DNA from: Bombella mellum | GTDB taxonomy: Bacteria; Pseudomonadota; Alphaproteobacteria; Acetobacterales; Acetobacteraceae | Direction of reading: 5' to 3' | NCBI RefSeq assembly: GCF_014048465.1 | Contig: NZ_PDLY01000004.1 | Coordinates: 1 to 64,000 of the forward strand | DNA: 64,000 nucleotides | Shown here: one piece after another, positions 18,822 to 27,150 of the stretch | Position numbering within the stretch: the stretch's first letter is position 1 | Layout of the letters: each line of letters begins with the position of its first letter | Notes under the pieces: generated by a model | What the model was told of the DNA's origin: nothing | The model's input: the letters and a program-made list of their open reading frames with translations, nothing else | Database searches by the model: none | Position numbers and translations under genes: made by a program

Positions 18822-19346
18822 ATGGACGTCACCAAGATTTCCCCCGGCAAGGACGTACCGCATGACATCAACGTCGTGATCGAGATTCCACAGGGGTCCC
18901 AGGTCAAGTACGAGGTGGACAAGGACAGCGGGGCCGTTTTCGTGGACCGTTTCCTCTTCACGCCGATGGCCTATCCGGCCGCCTACGGCTTCATCCCCAA
19001 CACGCTGGCCGCTGATGGCGACCCGGTGGATGCGCTGGTCCTGACCCCGGCTGATGTCCTCCCCGGCAGCGTCATCCGTTCCCGCCCGATCGGCGTGCTG
19101 AAGATGGAAGATGAGAGCGGACAGGACGAGAAGCTGATCTGCGTGCCACATGACAAGATCCATCCGCAGTTCAGCAAGGTCGACTCTCTCGACCAGCTGC
19201 CGGAAATCACGCTGAAGGCCATCGCCCACTTCTTCGAGCGTTACAAGGACCTCGAACCCAACAAATGGGTGAAAGTCTCCGGCTGGGGCGACAAGGCCGA
19301 GGCTGGCAAGGTCATCGAAGCCGCCATTGCCGCAGCGAAGAAATAA
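18822..19346 (+). CDS. ppa: Inorganic pyrophosphatase (family I)
   Basis: Ppa hydrolyses pyrophosphate and so pulls biosynthetic reactions forward. The 174-residue protein shows IEIPQGSQVKYE, the metal-binding signature DGDPVDALVL and the later KVSGW segment of soluble family I enzymes. The ATG at 18822 has GGAG with 6-nt spacing and matches the usual N-terminus; in-frame ATGs at 18780 and 18810 would add short leaders. It is monocistronic with its own terminator. Confidence 0.97.
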   Translation: MDVTKISPGKDVPHDINVVIEIPQGSQVKYEVDKDSGAVFVDRFLFTPMAYPAAYGFIPNTLAADGDPVDALVLTPADVLPGSVIRSRPIGVLKMEDESGQDEKLICVPHDKIHPQFSKVDSLDQLPEITLKAIAHFFERYKDLEPNKWVKVSGWGDKAEAGKVIEAAIAAAKK

Positions 19347-19366
19347 GTCTTCATTGCGTCCTGAAG

Positions 19367-19401
19367 ACGGGCAGTTCCTTCCGGGGGCTGTCCGTTTTTT
19401 T
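19367..19401 (+). terminator. Rho-independent terminator of ppa
   Basis: The stem ACGGGCAG (19367-19374) and CTGTCCGT (19388-19395) pairs over 8 bp with one G-U, followed by an uninterrupted T run to 19401. It lies 20 bp past the ppa stop. Confidence 0.82.
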
Positions 19402-19483
19402 GTGCCCATGCGGCAGAGTGGAAGACGACAGATACAAAAAAAACCACCTCACCCGATCCGGCAAAGTGGTTCTTCCATCTTTC

Positions 19484-19558
19484 TGGAGCGGGCGAAGGGA
19501 TTCGAACCCTCGACCCCAACCTTGGCAAGGTTGTGCTCTACCCCTGAGCTACGCCCGC
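19484..19558 (-). tRNA. tRNA-Gly (GCC), copy 2
   Basis: The 75-nt minus-strand tRNA has acceptor GCGGGCG, D-arm AGCTCAGGGGTAGAGC, anticodon stem-loop AACCTTGCCAAGGTT giving GCC, T-arm GGGTTCGAATCCC and an encoded 3' CCA. Over its whole length it matches the copy 38 bp upstream (19597-19671). Confidence 0.97.
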
Positions 19559-19596
19559 ATCACATTGTCACCAGCAGCTCTCCAGACCCTGAAATC

Positions 19597-19671
19597 TGGA
19601 GCGGGCGAAGGGATTCGAACCCTCGACCCCAACCTTGGCAAGGTTGTGCTCTACCCCTGAGCTACGCCCGC
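19597..19671 (-). tRNA. tRNA-Gly (GCC), copy 1
   Basis: This is the promoter-proximal copy of a tandem pair, with the same stem, GCC anticodon and encoded CCA as the copy at 19484-19558. The 38-bp spacer between copies is unique sequence, so the duplication is confined to the tRNA itself. Both are probably processed from one transcript. Confidence 0.97.
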
Positions 19672-19847
19672 ATGCTGTCGGTGGGAGGCTTATGCCCCAA
19701 AGAACGCCCTCATGCAATCCCCTCCCTGCATTTTATTTTCCTTTTTTGAAGGTTCCGGCCCCCTTGCCTCCGCAGGCCGAGGGAACAATCTTAATCAAAA
19801 AAGATCATGACATTACGTCCCCTTCCAGCTGACAGAGGTTACCGACC

Positions 19848-20768
19848 ATGACAGACGCTCTCTTCCCCGCCAGCAGGTCTTCCCATGCGCTGGACGTGGA
19901 CCAGTCGAGCTTCATGACGCAGGTTGTCGAGGCCAGCCGGGACGTTCCGGTTCTTGTGGAATTCCACACCCCCACCTCCGCTTCCTGCAGGAAACTGTCA
20001 CCCGTGCTGGAAAAGGTCGTGCAGGCCACGGAGGGACGGATACGGCTGACACGGCTGGACGTGACCGCCAACCGCACCTTGGTTGCCCAGCTGCTCCAGA
20101 TGGGCCTTCCCCTCCAGTCCGTGCCCATGGTAGTCGCCTTCTGGCAGGGGCAGGTCCGTGATCTTTTTCAGGGTGCCCAGCCGGAGGATGAGATCAGGAC
20201 CTTTGTCGAACAGCTCCTGAAGGACAGCGGGCAGGCCATGCCTGTGGCGGAGCAGCTGAAGGCCGCCGATTCTGCCCTCAGGGCCGGGGAACTGGACACA
20301 GCCATCAATGGCTATACGGGCGTTCTCGAGGCCGACCCGGAAAAACCGGAAGGCTGGGCCGGTCTCATCCGCTGCATGATCGCCATGGATGACCCGGAAG
20401 GAGCCGAAGAGGCCGCCTCCCAGATTCCGGACGGCATCGCCACCAGCGAGCCGGTCACCAGTGCTCTGGCCTCCCTGAAACTCTATCAGGAGGGGCGGGA
20501 AGCCGCCGGAAAGCTCGGTGAAATCCGCCAGAAACTCGAGCAGTCCCCACAGGATGCCGCCCTGCTGGAGGAACTCGCCAAGGCCCTGAATGGGGCCGGT
20601 GAGCGGGAGGCCGCCGCACAGACCCTTCTGGACATCATCGCCCGGGACAGGGACGGAGCCGGACAGTCCGCCAGAACCGAACTGCTGAAGCTGTTCGACG
20701 CCTGGGGCATGACCGACCCTGCCACGCTGGCCGCACGGCGCAAGCTGTCTTCACTGCTGTTCTCATGA
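19848..20768 (+). CDS. CnoX-like thioredoxin-fold/TPR co-chaperone (YbbN family)
   Basis: The 306-residue protein joins an N-terminal thioredoxin fold (about 15-120) to a helical TPR-like C-terminal half (about 130-300), the YbbN/CnoX layout. The active-site stretch reads TPTSASCRKL, so the usual CxxC is SxxC and classical reductase activity is unlikely. E. coli CnoX also has SxxC and acts as a holdase that hands clients to GroEL and DnaK. Function is inferred from that family. A 14-bp tandem duplication spans its stop codon. Confidence 0.8.
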   Translation: MTDALFPASRSSHALDVDQSSFMTQVVEASRDVPVLVEFHTPTSASCRKLSPVLEKVVQATEGRIRLTRLDVTANRTLVAQLLQMGLPLQSVPMVVAFWQGQVRDLFQGAQPEDEIRTFVEQLLKDSGQAMPVAEQLKAADSALRAGELDTAINGYTGVLEADPEKPEGWAGLIRCMIAMDDPEGAEEAASQIPDGIATSEPVTSALASLKLYQEGREAAGKLGEIRQKLEQSPQDAALLEELAKALNGAGEREAAAQTLLDIIARDRDGAGQSARTELLKLFDAWGMTDPATLAARRKLSSLLFS

Positions 20769-20788
20769 CGCCTTTCTCATGACGCCTT
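20761..20788. repeat. Perfect 14-bp tandem duplication across the cnoX-like stop codon
   Basis: The unit TTCTCATGACGCCT occurs twice back to back (20761-20774 and 20775-20788). The TGA stop (20766-20768) falls in the first copy and is repeated in the second. It looks like a recent slippage duplication with no effect on the protein. Confidence 0.85.
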
Positions 20789-20866
20789 CGCCCTGAGACC
20801 GGCCATAGCAGGGAAATGGTCCATCCACATGCGGTCCCTGCCCGCTTCCCACCGGAGGATGCCCCC

Positions 20867-21544
20867 GTGCCCGACCCACGCACTCCCGCCCTCAACACCA
20901 CGTCCGGACTCAGGCGACACATCCCTGCCCTGACGGACATGACACTGGCGGACATTCCACCCCGCATTGGCCTCCTGCCCCTTGGAGACACGATTCTCCT
21001 GCCTCAGGGACAGCTTCCCCTCACGATCTTCGAGCCACGCTACCTGACCCTTCTGGAAGACAGCCTCGCCCACCACCGGCTCATCGGCATCATCCAGCCC
21101 ATCGGGGCGGCCCGTTATGGCGACATGACGCCCCCGCTGGAATGTGTCGGCACCATCGGCCGGGTGACCTCCTTCATGGAGCAGGAAAGCGGCCAGTTTT
21201 TCATCACCCTGACAGGGGTGTGCCGCTTCCGGCTCCTCCAGGACCAGCTGACGGAACGGGGCTGGCGGGAAGGACGCATCAACGCCACGCCCTTCTCCCA
21301 TGACCTGCTGGAATGCCCGTCCCTCCATCTGGACCGTCAGGACCTCGCCATCGTGCTGAAAGATTACGGGCAGCGTCACACGATCTCCATAAACTGGGAC
21401 AATCTGAAGAAACTGGATGACAGCACGCTGCTGACGATGCTGCCCATGCTGCTCCCCTTCCCTGCCGACGTGAAACAGAGAATGCTGGAATGCAGCGGGC
21501 CGACCGAACGGGCCCACCAGCTGCTGGAGGAACTCGCCCGCTAG
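20867..21544 (+). CDS. LON-peptidase N-terminal (substrate-binding) domain protein
   Basis: About 225 residues corresponding only to the N-terminal domain of Lon protease. Signatures are PRIGLLPLGDTILLPQGQLPLTIFEPRYL and the GCIG-like ECVGTIGRV segment, with a helical tail. There is no AAA+ or protease domain. Such stand-alone proteins are common in alphaproteobacteria next to a CnoX-like gene, as here, and their role is unsettled. A GTG at 20867 with GGAGG 9 nt upstream is preferred over the ATG at 20816, whose AGGG is too close. Confidence 0.83.
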   Translation: MPDPRTPALNTTSGLRRHIPALTDMTLADIPPRIGLLPLGDTILLPQGQLPLTIFEPRYLTLLEDSLAHHRLIGIIQPIGAARYGDMTPPLECVGTIGRVTSFMEQESGQFFITLTGVCRFRLLQDQLTERGWREGRINATPFSHDLLECPSLHLDRQDLAIVLKDYGQRHTISINWDNLKKLDDSTLLTMLPMLLPFPADVKQRMLECSGPTERAHQLLEELAR

Positions 21545-21634
21545 GCCCGAAAGAGGACCATATGTGGGACTGGTGCTCTGCCTGTGGGGCTTTTATGCTG
21601 GCTGTACCGTAACAGCCTGAACAGGAAGGCCACC

Positions 21635-21817
21635 ATGACAAACCCTGCTCCCTCCCCAGAACTTCTGGCCCGCCTTGTCTGTCCCGTCACGAAAGGGCCA
21701 GTGCATTACGACCCTGCCAGCAACAGCATCATCAGCCTCAAGGCCGGGCTGGCCTTCCCCGTGCGTGACGGCATCCCCGTCATGCTGCCAGAGCAGGCCA
21801 CGCAGCTGGAACGCTGA
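21635..21817 (+). CDS. Trm112-like zinc-ribbon protein
   Basis: A 60-residue Trm112/UPF0434 family protein with [18 protein letters not shown] and [14 protein letters not shown]. Only one cysteine of the usual zinc-ribbon set remains (LVCPVTKG), so metal binding may be lost, as in several bacterial members. Eukaryotic Trm112 activates methyltransferases; the bacterial role is less clear. The ATG at 21635 has AGGAAGG upstream. It follows the LON-domain gene by 90 bp. Confidence 0.9.
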   Translation: MTNPAPSPELLARLVCPVTKGPVHYDPASNSIISLKAGLAFPVRDGIPVMLPEQATQLER

Positions 21818-21865
21818 AAAGGCCTTCCGGCCCCTTTTCCGCCAGACAGTCCGGACCCTGTGTTT

Positions 21866-22258
21866 TCACCGTGTTTCCCGGGCTGGCGGCGGACCATAAG
21901 ACGCCTCGGTATGTGTCTGGGCCGGGAAGTGGGGCAGGCCACCGCCGCTTCCCCCAGCACCGCCACCGCTGCCACCATCCGCCGTATGGACGGTACGCCC
22001 GGAGATTTCATCCGGCGTAGGCTGGATGGCCTGCACCATCGGCACCATGCCACCCGAATAGGGAGGCATGGGGTGATGAAGCTCCCGGAACGGCTTTTTG
22101 GGGTAGGCTTCCGTCATGTCCGCCTTGGGCAGATGTCTGGGAGCTTCGTCATCATCTTCTCCCGCACAGCCTGCCAGCAGGACACAGCCCATCAGACAGG
22201 CCCACAGGACCCGGCGCACCGGACGGTCAGACAGGGGAAGACGGAAATACGATGACAT
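21866..22258 (-). CDS. Small glycine-rich lipoprotein of unknown function
   Basis: The preferred ATG (22258) gives 130 residues with an arginine-rich n-region (DRPVRR), a hydrophobic core and lipobox LLAGC (Cys about 31). The mature part is low complexity: an acidic patch after the Cys, proline- and histidine-rich segments, and a glycine/serine stretch around GGSGGGAGGSGGG. The open frame extends further upstream but would bury the signal peptide. I recognise no family. Codon use looks normal for the window. It is flanked by genes on the opposite strand. Confidence 0.65.
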   Translation of the reverse strand: MSSYFRLPLSDRPVRRVLWACLMGCVLLAGCAGEDDDEAPRHLPKADMTEAYPKKPFRELHHPMPPYSGGMVPMVQAIQPTPDEISGRTVHTADGGSGGGAGGSGGGLPHFPAQTHTEASYGPPPARETR

Positions 22259-22322
22259 GACCCCAGCTTTATAGCATTTCTGCCTGATTGACGAAGGCCC
22301 GCAGCCATGAAAAGAGACGGAC

Positions 22323-22985
22323 ATGTTCAAAGGAACCCTTTCCTCTCCCATGCAGCGGCTGCGTGCCTGGCATGACGGGCTGTTCGTGGACCATGCCATC
22401 TTCCGGCTGGTCTGGACCAATCTGGCCCCTGTCCTGCCGGGCCGTGTCTGGCGGAGCAACCATCCCACTCCGGGCCGCCTGCGCCGCTGGCAGAAAAAGC
22501 TGGGACTGGCCATGGTCATCAACCTGCGGGGCCACAGGCAGTGCGGTGCTGACGCCCTCGGCCGGGAAGCCTGTGGGACGCTGGCTCTTCCCTATCTCGA
22601 CATGGCCTTTGAGAGCCGCAACGCCCCCCATAAAGACCGCATCCTGCGCTTTCACCAGCTGTACAGCGAAGCCCGTTTCCCCCTGCTCCTGCACTGCAAG
22701 TCCGGTGCGGACAGGGCTGGTCTCGCCAGCGGGCTGGTGGTCCTGTTCGAGGGGGGGACGACTGAAGAGGCCCTGAAGCACCTCCACTGGCGGTTCCTGC
22801 ATTTCCGCCGGTCCCGCACGGGCATTCTGGATGCCTTCTTCCTGCTCTACCAGAAGACGGCGGAGCACCGCCTGCCTTTCCTTGACTGGGTACGGCATGA
22901 ATATGACGAGGATGCCTTGCGCACAGCTTACAGGGCGGGCCGCTTCAGCTCGTTCCTCAATGACATGATCCTGCGCCGGGAATAG
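22323..22985 (+). CDS. Dual-specificity/tyrosine phosphatase family protein
   Basis: The 220-residue cytoplasmic protein has the CX5R signature LLHCKSGADRAGL (about 120-132), with a preceding strand (VINLRG) and the general-acid region expected of cysteine-based phosphatases. N-terminal VLPGRVWRSNHPTPGRLRR resembles the bacterial protein-tyrosine phosphatases related to eukaryotic DSPs. Substrates may be phosphotyrosine proteins, phosphoinositides or polysaccharide-related sugars. There is no kinase gene nearby. It converges with the XRE regulator 12 bp away. Confidence 0.82.
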   Translation: MFKGTLSSPMQRLRAWHDGLFVDHAIFRLVWTNLAPVLPGRVWRSNHPTPGRLRRWQKKLGLAMVINLRGHRQCGADALGREACGTLALPYLDMAFESRNAPHKDRILRFHQLYSEARFPLLLHCKSGADRAGLASGLVVLFEGGTTEEALKHLHWRFLHFRRSRTGILDAFFLLYQKTAEHRLPFLDWVRHEYDEDALRTAYRAGRFSSFLNDMILRRE

Positions 22986-22997
22986 ATAAGGCCAGTT

Positions 22998-23459
22998 TCA
23001 GGATGACCGCTCCGCCACGTCCCTGATGAAGTTCAGGAGCTGCTGGCGGGTCTTCTCATCCCTGATGCTGTAATAGGCCCTGGCCAGCTCCAGCGTCTCC
23101 GGCAGCATGAGCAACTCGATGCCACTGTCCTTCTTCTTCGCAGCGGACGTCTCCGCCGTCTCCTCACGTCCATCCCCTTTCTGGAAAGGGGCCTGTTCCT
23201 CATGAAGGCCAATACCGGCCGGACTGGTGAACCCGTCCAGTTCATCGAAGAAAAAACCGACGGGCACATCAAATATCCGGGCAAGTTCATACAGCCTGCC
23301 CGCCCCGACACGGTTCGTTCCCCGTTCGTATTTCTGTATCTGCTGGAAGGTAATGCCAAGGGCCTTGGCCAGTTTCTCCTGTGAATATTTCCGTAATCCC
23401 CGAAGGAGGCGAATACGTCTGCCTACATGCGCATCAACAGACGAAGCCAGCTCTGTCAT
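22998..23459 (-). CDS. XRE-family helix-turn-helix regulator
   Basis: The 153-residue protein has an N-terminal Cro/C1 HTH (about 12-66: VGRRIRLLRGLRKYSQEKLA, then FQQIQKYERGTNRVGAGRL) followed by VPVGFFF, a layout common in alphaproteobacterial regulators near lnt and metK. The C-terminal half is helical and charged and may dimerise. A TTG at 23462 precedes the ATG at 23459, which has GAGG upstream. An AT-rich dyad in the upstream gap (23501-23527) suggests autoregulation. Its targets are unknown. Confidence 0.87.
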   Translation of the reverse strand: MTELASSVDAHVGRRIRLLRGLRKYSQEKLAKALGITFQQIQKYERGTNRVGAGRLYELARIFDVPVGFFFDELDGFTSPAGIGLHEEQAPFQKGDGREETAETSAAKKKDSGIELLMLPETLELARAYYSIRDEKTRQQLLNFIRDVAERSS

Positions 23460-23500
23460 CAATCCAAACCTCAGTAAGAACAGGTCATGAAATTTACTAT

Positions 23501-23527
23501 TTATTCATAAATATGAACAATAAATTA
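23501..23527. promoter_or_regulatory. AT-rich dyad upstream of the XRE regulator
   Basis: TTCAT (23504-23508) and ATGAA (23513-23517) form a perfect core around AAAT, with imperfect outer arms rich in A/T. It lies about 45 bp upstream of the regulator start, in an otherwise G+C-rich region, where an autoregulatory XRE operator is expected. Motif-level evidence only. Confidence 0.35.
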
Positions 23528-23542
23528 TGGCCTATCTACACG

Positions 23543-25096
23543 TTACCGTGATCTGCTTCTGAACAGCCTCCGCCTGCGACAACCCGTCCACCTCGGGAGA
23601 ACGGACAGCACCACCACAAAAAGGGACAGGAGACAGGGCACCCAGCGTCCCAGAGTGGCAAAGAGAGTGGCCTTTCCGGGCCCCGGCAAGGGACGGACCA
23701 GCACCTGTTCCTGCCCCCAGCCCGTCCGTCCCACTTCCCGGCCATAGGCATCATAGATGGCAGAAACCCCACGGTTGTTGGCAAAGACGACCGGCAGCCC
23801 CTCTTCCACCGCTCTCATGCGGCCTGTCGCCAGATGCTGGCGTGGCCCTGCACTGTTGCCATACCAGGCGTCATTGGAGATCGTCAGCAGCCAGTCAGGC
23901 CGGTGCCCGGGAGCCACGACGCTCCCCGAGAAAACGATCTCGTAACAGACCATGGGGCCGACCCGACCGATCTGTGGCAGGTCCCACGTTTTCAGCCCCG
24001 GCCCCGGCACCACCTCAGCCGGCAGAAGATGGAAGGGCAGTATCCAGGGATCATATTCCCCGAAGGGCACAAGACGGCTCTTGTCATAGATGGCCTCGAT
24101 GTGTCCGTCCGGGGCCAGAGCCATCAGGCTGTTGTACCAGCGGTCGGCTCCCTCCGCCCGCCTGTCCGACCCCAGCAGGACCGGAGCACCGGATGCCGAC
24201 GAGGCGATGGCCTGCCGTGCCCAGCCATCTTCCTCCAGCAGACCGGGAAAGGCCGATTCGGGCCAGACGACAACAGCGGGACGCTCCGGCATCTGCTGGC
24301 GTGCCTGCCGCACGCCCTGTTCCGTCAGCTTCAGATAGGCATTGAACTGGGCCACGGCACTGTCCCGCTCCAGCACCTCCGTTTCCCGCACGTTGCCCTG
24401 CACGATGACCACGGCCGGATTGACATGTCCGGCCAGAACATCCTCGTGGCTGACCCTCCATGCACCCCAGCCGCACCAGATGATGCCACAGAGACCGACC
24501 GACATGACGGCCCGCCATCCCTGCCACAGAGCCAGGGAGGCCAGCACCAGAACGAGCGTCAGCCCGTCAACCCCTATGAGGGACGCAGGCTGGATGAGCC
24601 AGTCCCCCAGCCCTCCGATCACCTCCAGAGAGCTTCCCAGCGGGTTCCATGGAAAACCGGAAAAGTAGAACACCCGTGCCATGTCGGCCAGCGTCCACGT
24701 TCCGGCAAACAGCAGCACCCGTGGCCACCCCACAGGAACCAGCCGACACAGGACAGCCGGCACGATCAGGAGTGGTGCGATCAGCAGGGCGACACCGGGA
24801 GCGGCAAACGGGACCACCCACCAGAAATCATGCACACGTGTCAGGATGGCATTGGTCAGCCAGTACAGCCCGGCCGTGTGATACCCCATGCCGAACAGGA
24901 AACCCCACAGGGCCGCACGCCTGTGACTGGGAGCCACACACACGGCCCGATAGAACAGGCCCAGAGCCAGCGGCATGACAGGGACGATATTGAAAGGGGG
25001 CAGTGACAGTGCTGTCAAAGCCCCCAGAACCAGCATGAACATGGCACTGCGCCATCCTCCATGCTGCGGAGAAATGCACAGTGCCTTCATCACCAT
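23543..25096 (-). CDS. lnt: Apolipoprotein N-acyltransferase
   Basis: Lnt adds the third acyl chain to the N-terminal Cys of lipoproteins in the inner membrane. The 517-residue protein has several membrane segments in the first 220 residues and then a periplasmic nitrilase-like domain. The triad is visible: Glu in VVWPESAFPG, Lys in YDKSRLVPFGE and Cys in GPMVCYEIVF. A last membrane segment lies near the C-terminus. It starts 9 bp after olsB and serves the several lipoproteins in this window. Confidence 0.95.
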   Translation of the reverse strand: MVMKALCISPQHGGWRSAMFMLVLGALTALSLPPFNIVPVMPLALGLFYRAVCVAPSHRRAALWGFLFGMGYHTAGLYWLTNAILTRVHDFWWVVPFAAPGVALLIAPLLIVPAVLCRLVPVGWPRVLLFAGTWTLADMARVFYFSGFPWNPLGSSLEVIGGLGDWLIQPASLIGVDGLTLVLVLASLALWQGWRAVMSVGLCGIIWCGWGAWRVSHEDVLAGHVNPAVVIVQGNVRETEVLERDSAVAQFNAYLKLTEQGVRQARQQMPERPAVVVWPESAFPGLLEEDGWARQAIASSASGAPVLLGSDRRAEGADRWYNSLMALAPDGHIEAIYDKSRLVPFGEYDPWILPFHLLPAEVVPGPGLKTWDLPQIGRVGPMVCYEIVFSGSVVAPGHRPDWLLTISNDAWYGNSAGPRQHLATGRMRAVEEGLPVVFANNRGVSAIYDAYGREVGRTGWGQEQVLVRPLPGPGKATLFATLGRWVPCLLSLFVVVLSVLPRWTGCRRRRLFRSRSR

Positions 25097-25105
25097 GAGG
25101 AAACC

Positions 25106-26047
25106 TTAATCCAGAGCATCCTTCAGTCGACGCTCGTAATGACGATAATATTTGTCAGCCAGCAGCTCGCTCTTCACCAGCACCGCCACGTCCGTGGTGT
25201 TGAACTGTTCATCCACGACCGCACCGTCACCGACATATCCACCAAGACGCAGATACCCCTTGATGAGCGGTGGCAGCTTGTTGAGACAGGCACGACGGTC
25301 CAGAGTGGACGGGTCAAGACGGCGCATGTCCACATAACGCTCCGGCAGGGCCTTCACCCGCAGGGCTGGCGGGGCCAGATGGTTATGATACAGCCATGTC
25401 AGCTCCTCGCCCATCGTGTCCGGCGAGGTTCCATGCAGGCTGGCACAGCCAAACAGTATGTCGATCCTGTGCAGGAAGATGTAGGAGGCAATCCCGCGCC
25501 ACAGGAGCTGCATGGCCGCACGGCCACGATATTCTCTCGCCACGCAGGAACGCCCCACCTCCAGCAGACGGCCAGAAAAATCCGTCAGGCAGGAAATGTC
25601 ATATTCGTCCGCCGTGTAGAAACGGCCATCCGGCCCCAGGGAATCGGACCGCAGAAGACGGTACGTTCCCACAACGGAGGCCGCACCGGTCCCGAGAGCA
25701 TGATCGACGACCAGCAGATGGTCCGCAATCTCGTCAAACCTGTCCGCATCAAGACGGGTCCTCAGGGCCTCCTCACTGGGATGCGCCCCCATTTCCTCAA
25801 AAAACACACGATACCGCAGGGCCTGTGCCGCCCGGATATCCTCTTCCGTCTCGGCAAGACGAACCCCGAGACTTCCACCACGCAGTTCCTGGAAACCGCC
25901 CTCACGGTTGAGGGCCAACGTTGCCAGGGTATCCATCTGCCGCTGTGCCTTCTCGCTACCGGCAGTTCCTCCTACATCCAACTTTTCCACATCCTGGGAG
26001 GTAATGCCCGCATCCCCAACGATCTCTGACACACTCTTTCCGGTCAT
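25106..26047 (-). CDS. OlsB-like ornithine N-acyltransferase (GNAT)
   Basis: The 313-residue protein matches the hemolysin-like GNAT enzymes that transfer a 3-hydroxyacyl chain to ornithine, the first step of ornithine lipid synthesis. Family signatures include LRYRVFFEEMGA, HLLVVD, GTYRLLR, LEVGRSCV and FGCASLHGT. Ornithine lipids are abundant in acetic acid bacteria. The O-acylating partner OlsA is not in the window. It lies in a fur-olsB-lnt minus-strand unit. Confidence 0.85.
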   Translation of the reverse strand: MTGKSVSEIVGDAGITSQDVEKLDVGGTAGSEKAQRQMDTLATLALNREGGFQELRGGSLGVRLAETEEDIRAAQALRYRVFFEEMGAHPSEEALRTRLDADRFDEIADHLLVVDHALGTGAASVVGTYRLLRSDSLGPDGRFYTADEYDISCLTDFSGRLLEVGRSCVAREYRGRAAMQLLWRGIASYIFLHRIDILFGCASLHGTSPDTMGEELTWLYHNHLAPPALRVKALPERYVDMRRLDPSTLDRRACLNKLPPLIKGYLRLGGYVGDGAVVDEQFNTTDVAVLVKSELLADKYYRHYERRLKDALD

Positions 26048-26065
26048 ACGAAACCAACTTACTCC

Positions 26066-26596
26066 TTATGCCCGGCCTGGACTGGAATCATTCTCACCCC
26101 CAGCACCAGGGGGGGCATCTTTCTTTTTTCCTGAAGTCGTGCGGCGACCAAACAGCTCCGCCCGGTGAGACATGAGATCAAAGCCCAGTTCTGCGGCAAT
26201 CCTTGCCAGCAGACCGACCAGCTCATCATTCTCGAACTCAATGACATTACCGCTATCAATATCGATCAGATGGTAATGATGCCCATTCTCACTTGCTTCA
26301 TAACGGGCGCGTCCACCCCCGAAGTCCCGCCGTTCCAGAATGCCCTTTTCTTCCAGCAGACGGACGGTACGGTACACGGTGGCGACAGATATACGGCTGT
26401 CCAACTCCGAAGCTCGGCGGTACAGCTCTTCCACGTCAGGATGGTCTTCCGCCTCGGACAGGACGCGGGCAATCACCCGCCGCTGCCCGGTCATCTTCAG
26501 ACCATGCTTGACGCAAAGACGTGCGATGGGGGAATCCCCCACCGCAGCCCCAGGCGCAGCACTCTCGCGCCCCGTTTTTTTTGTGCTCATCACCAT
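26066..26596 (-). CDS. Fur-family metal-responsive regulator
   Basis: The 176-residue protein shows the Fur winged helix (GLKMTGQRRVIARVL, VEELYRRA, ISVATVYRTVRLLEEKG) and the dimerisation domain with metal ligands in GHHYHLIDIDSG. It has no C-terminal CxxC zinc pair, as in many alphaproteobacterial Fur/Mur proteins that sense manganese or iron. Start choice is uncertain (ATG 26596 or 26590), with no strong ribosome site. It lies directly upstream of olsB by 18 bp. The regulon cannot be told from sequence. Confidence 0.88.
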   Translation of the reverse strand: MVMSTKKTGRESAAPGAAVGDSPIARLCVKHGLKMTGQRRVIARVLSEAEDHPDVEELYRRASELDSRISVATVYRTVRLLEEKGILERRDFGGGRARYEASENGHHYHLIDIDSGNVIEFENDELVGLLARIAAELGFDLMSHRAELFGRRTTSGKKKDAPPGAGGENDSSPGRA

Positions 26597-26678
26597 GATT
26601 GATGATTTATCCGATTATGGTGCAGTTTGTCCAACCCACATCGTGATCTGGGGGATGGCTTCTCTCACTTTTACAAAA

Positions 26679-26712
26679 AAGCCATGCTTTCCCCAAGGAA
26701 GGCATGGCTTTC
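26679..26712 (-). terminator. Rho-independent terminator of mucR
   Basis: AAGCCATGCTTTCC and GGAAGGCATGGCTT pair over about 14 positions with one mismatch and a short loop. On the minus strand the stem is followed by six T residues (A run 26675-26680). It lies about 20 bp past the mucR stop and separates it from fur. Confidence 0.85.
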
Positions 26713-26730
26713 TTCTGAAGTTATACTTGC

Positions 26731-27150
26731 TTACTGCTCTGCACTGTCCTCGCGACGACGGCCAAGGCCAATGCGCCGTGCAAGGGAAGAACGATGGTTG
26801 GCGTAATTGGGAGCAACCATCGGATACTCTGGCGGCAGGCCCCAACGCTCACGATATTCCTGCGGCGTCATGTTGTACGCCGTCTTGAGATGACGGCGGA
26901 GAAGCTTCAGCTTCTTCCCGTCTTCCAGGCAGATGATATAGTCAGGGAAGACGGACTTGCGAGGCGGTACGGCAGGAACGGGCTTCTCCGGCTCCGCCTC
27001 GACCGGGGCACCGGCACCGGCAAGTGCGCCATGAACGGAACGGACCAAGTCGGGCAGGGATTCAGCTGCAACATCATGGCTGCTCACGTAAGCAGTAATG
27101 ATCTGCGCTGTCAGCTGACGCAGATCCTGTGTTTCTGTCTCAGACGACAT
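26731..27150 (-). CDS. mucR: MucR/Ros-family zinc-finger-like regulator
   Basis: The 139-residue protein is a Ros/MucR regulator, an alphaproteobacterial family that represses exopolysaccharide, motility, cell-cycle and virulence genes by binding AT-rich DNA and oligomerising. The signature is PRKSVFPDYIICLEDGKKLK, then LRRHLKTAYNMTPQEYRERW. The N-terminal half is the oligomerisation region. The zinc-finger layout is partly degenerate, with a single Cys before the His pair. The ATG at 27150 is preferred over a TTG at 27168. A long AT-rich promoter region lies upstream. Confidence 0.92.
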   Translation of the reverse strand: MSSETETQDLRQLTAQIITAYVSSHDVAAESLPDLVRSVHGALAGAGAPVEAEPEKPVPAVPPRKSVFPDYIICLEDGKKLKLLRRHLKTAYNMTPQEYRERWGLPPEYPMVAPNYANHRSSLARRIGLGRRREDSAEQ

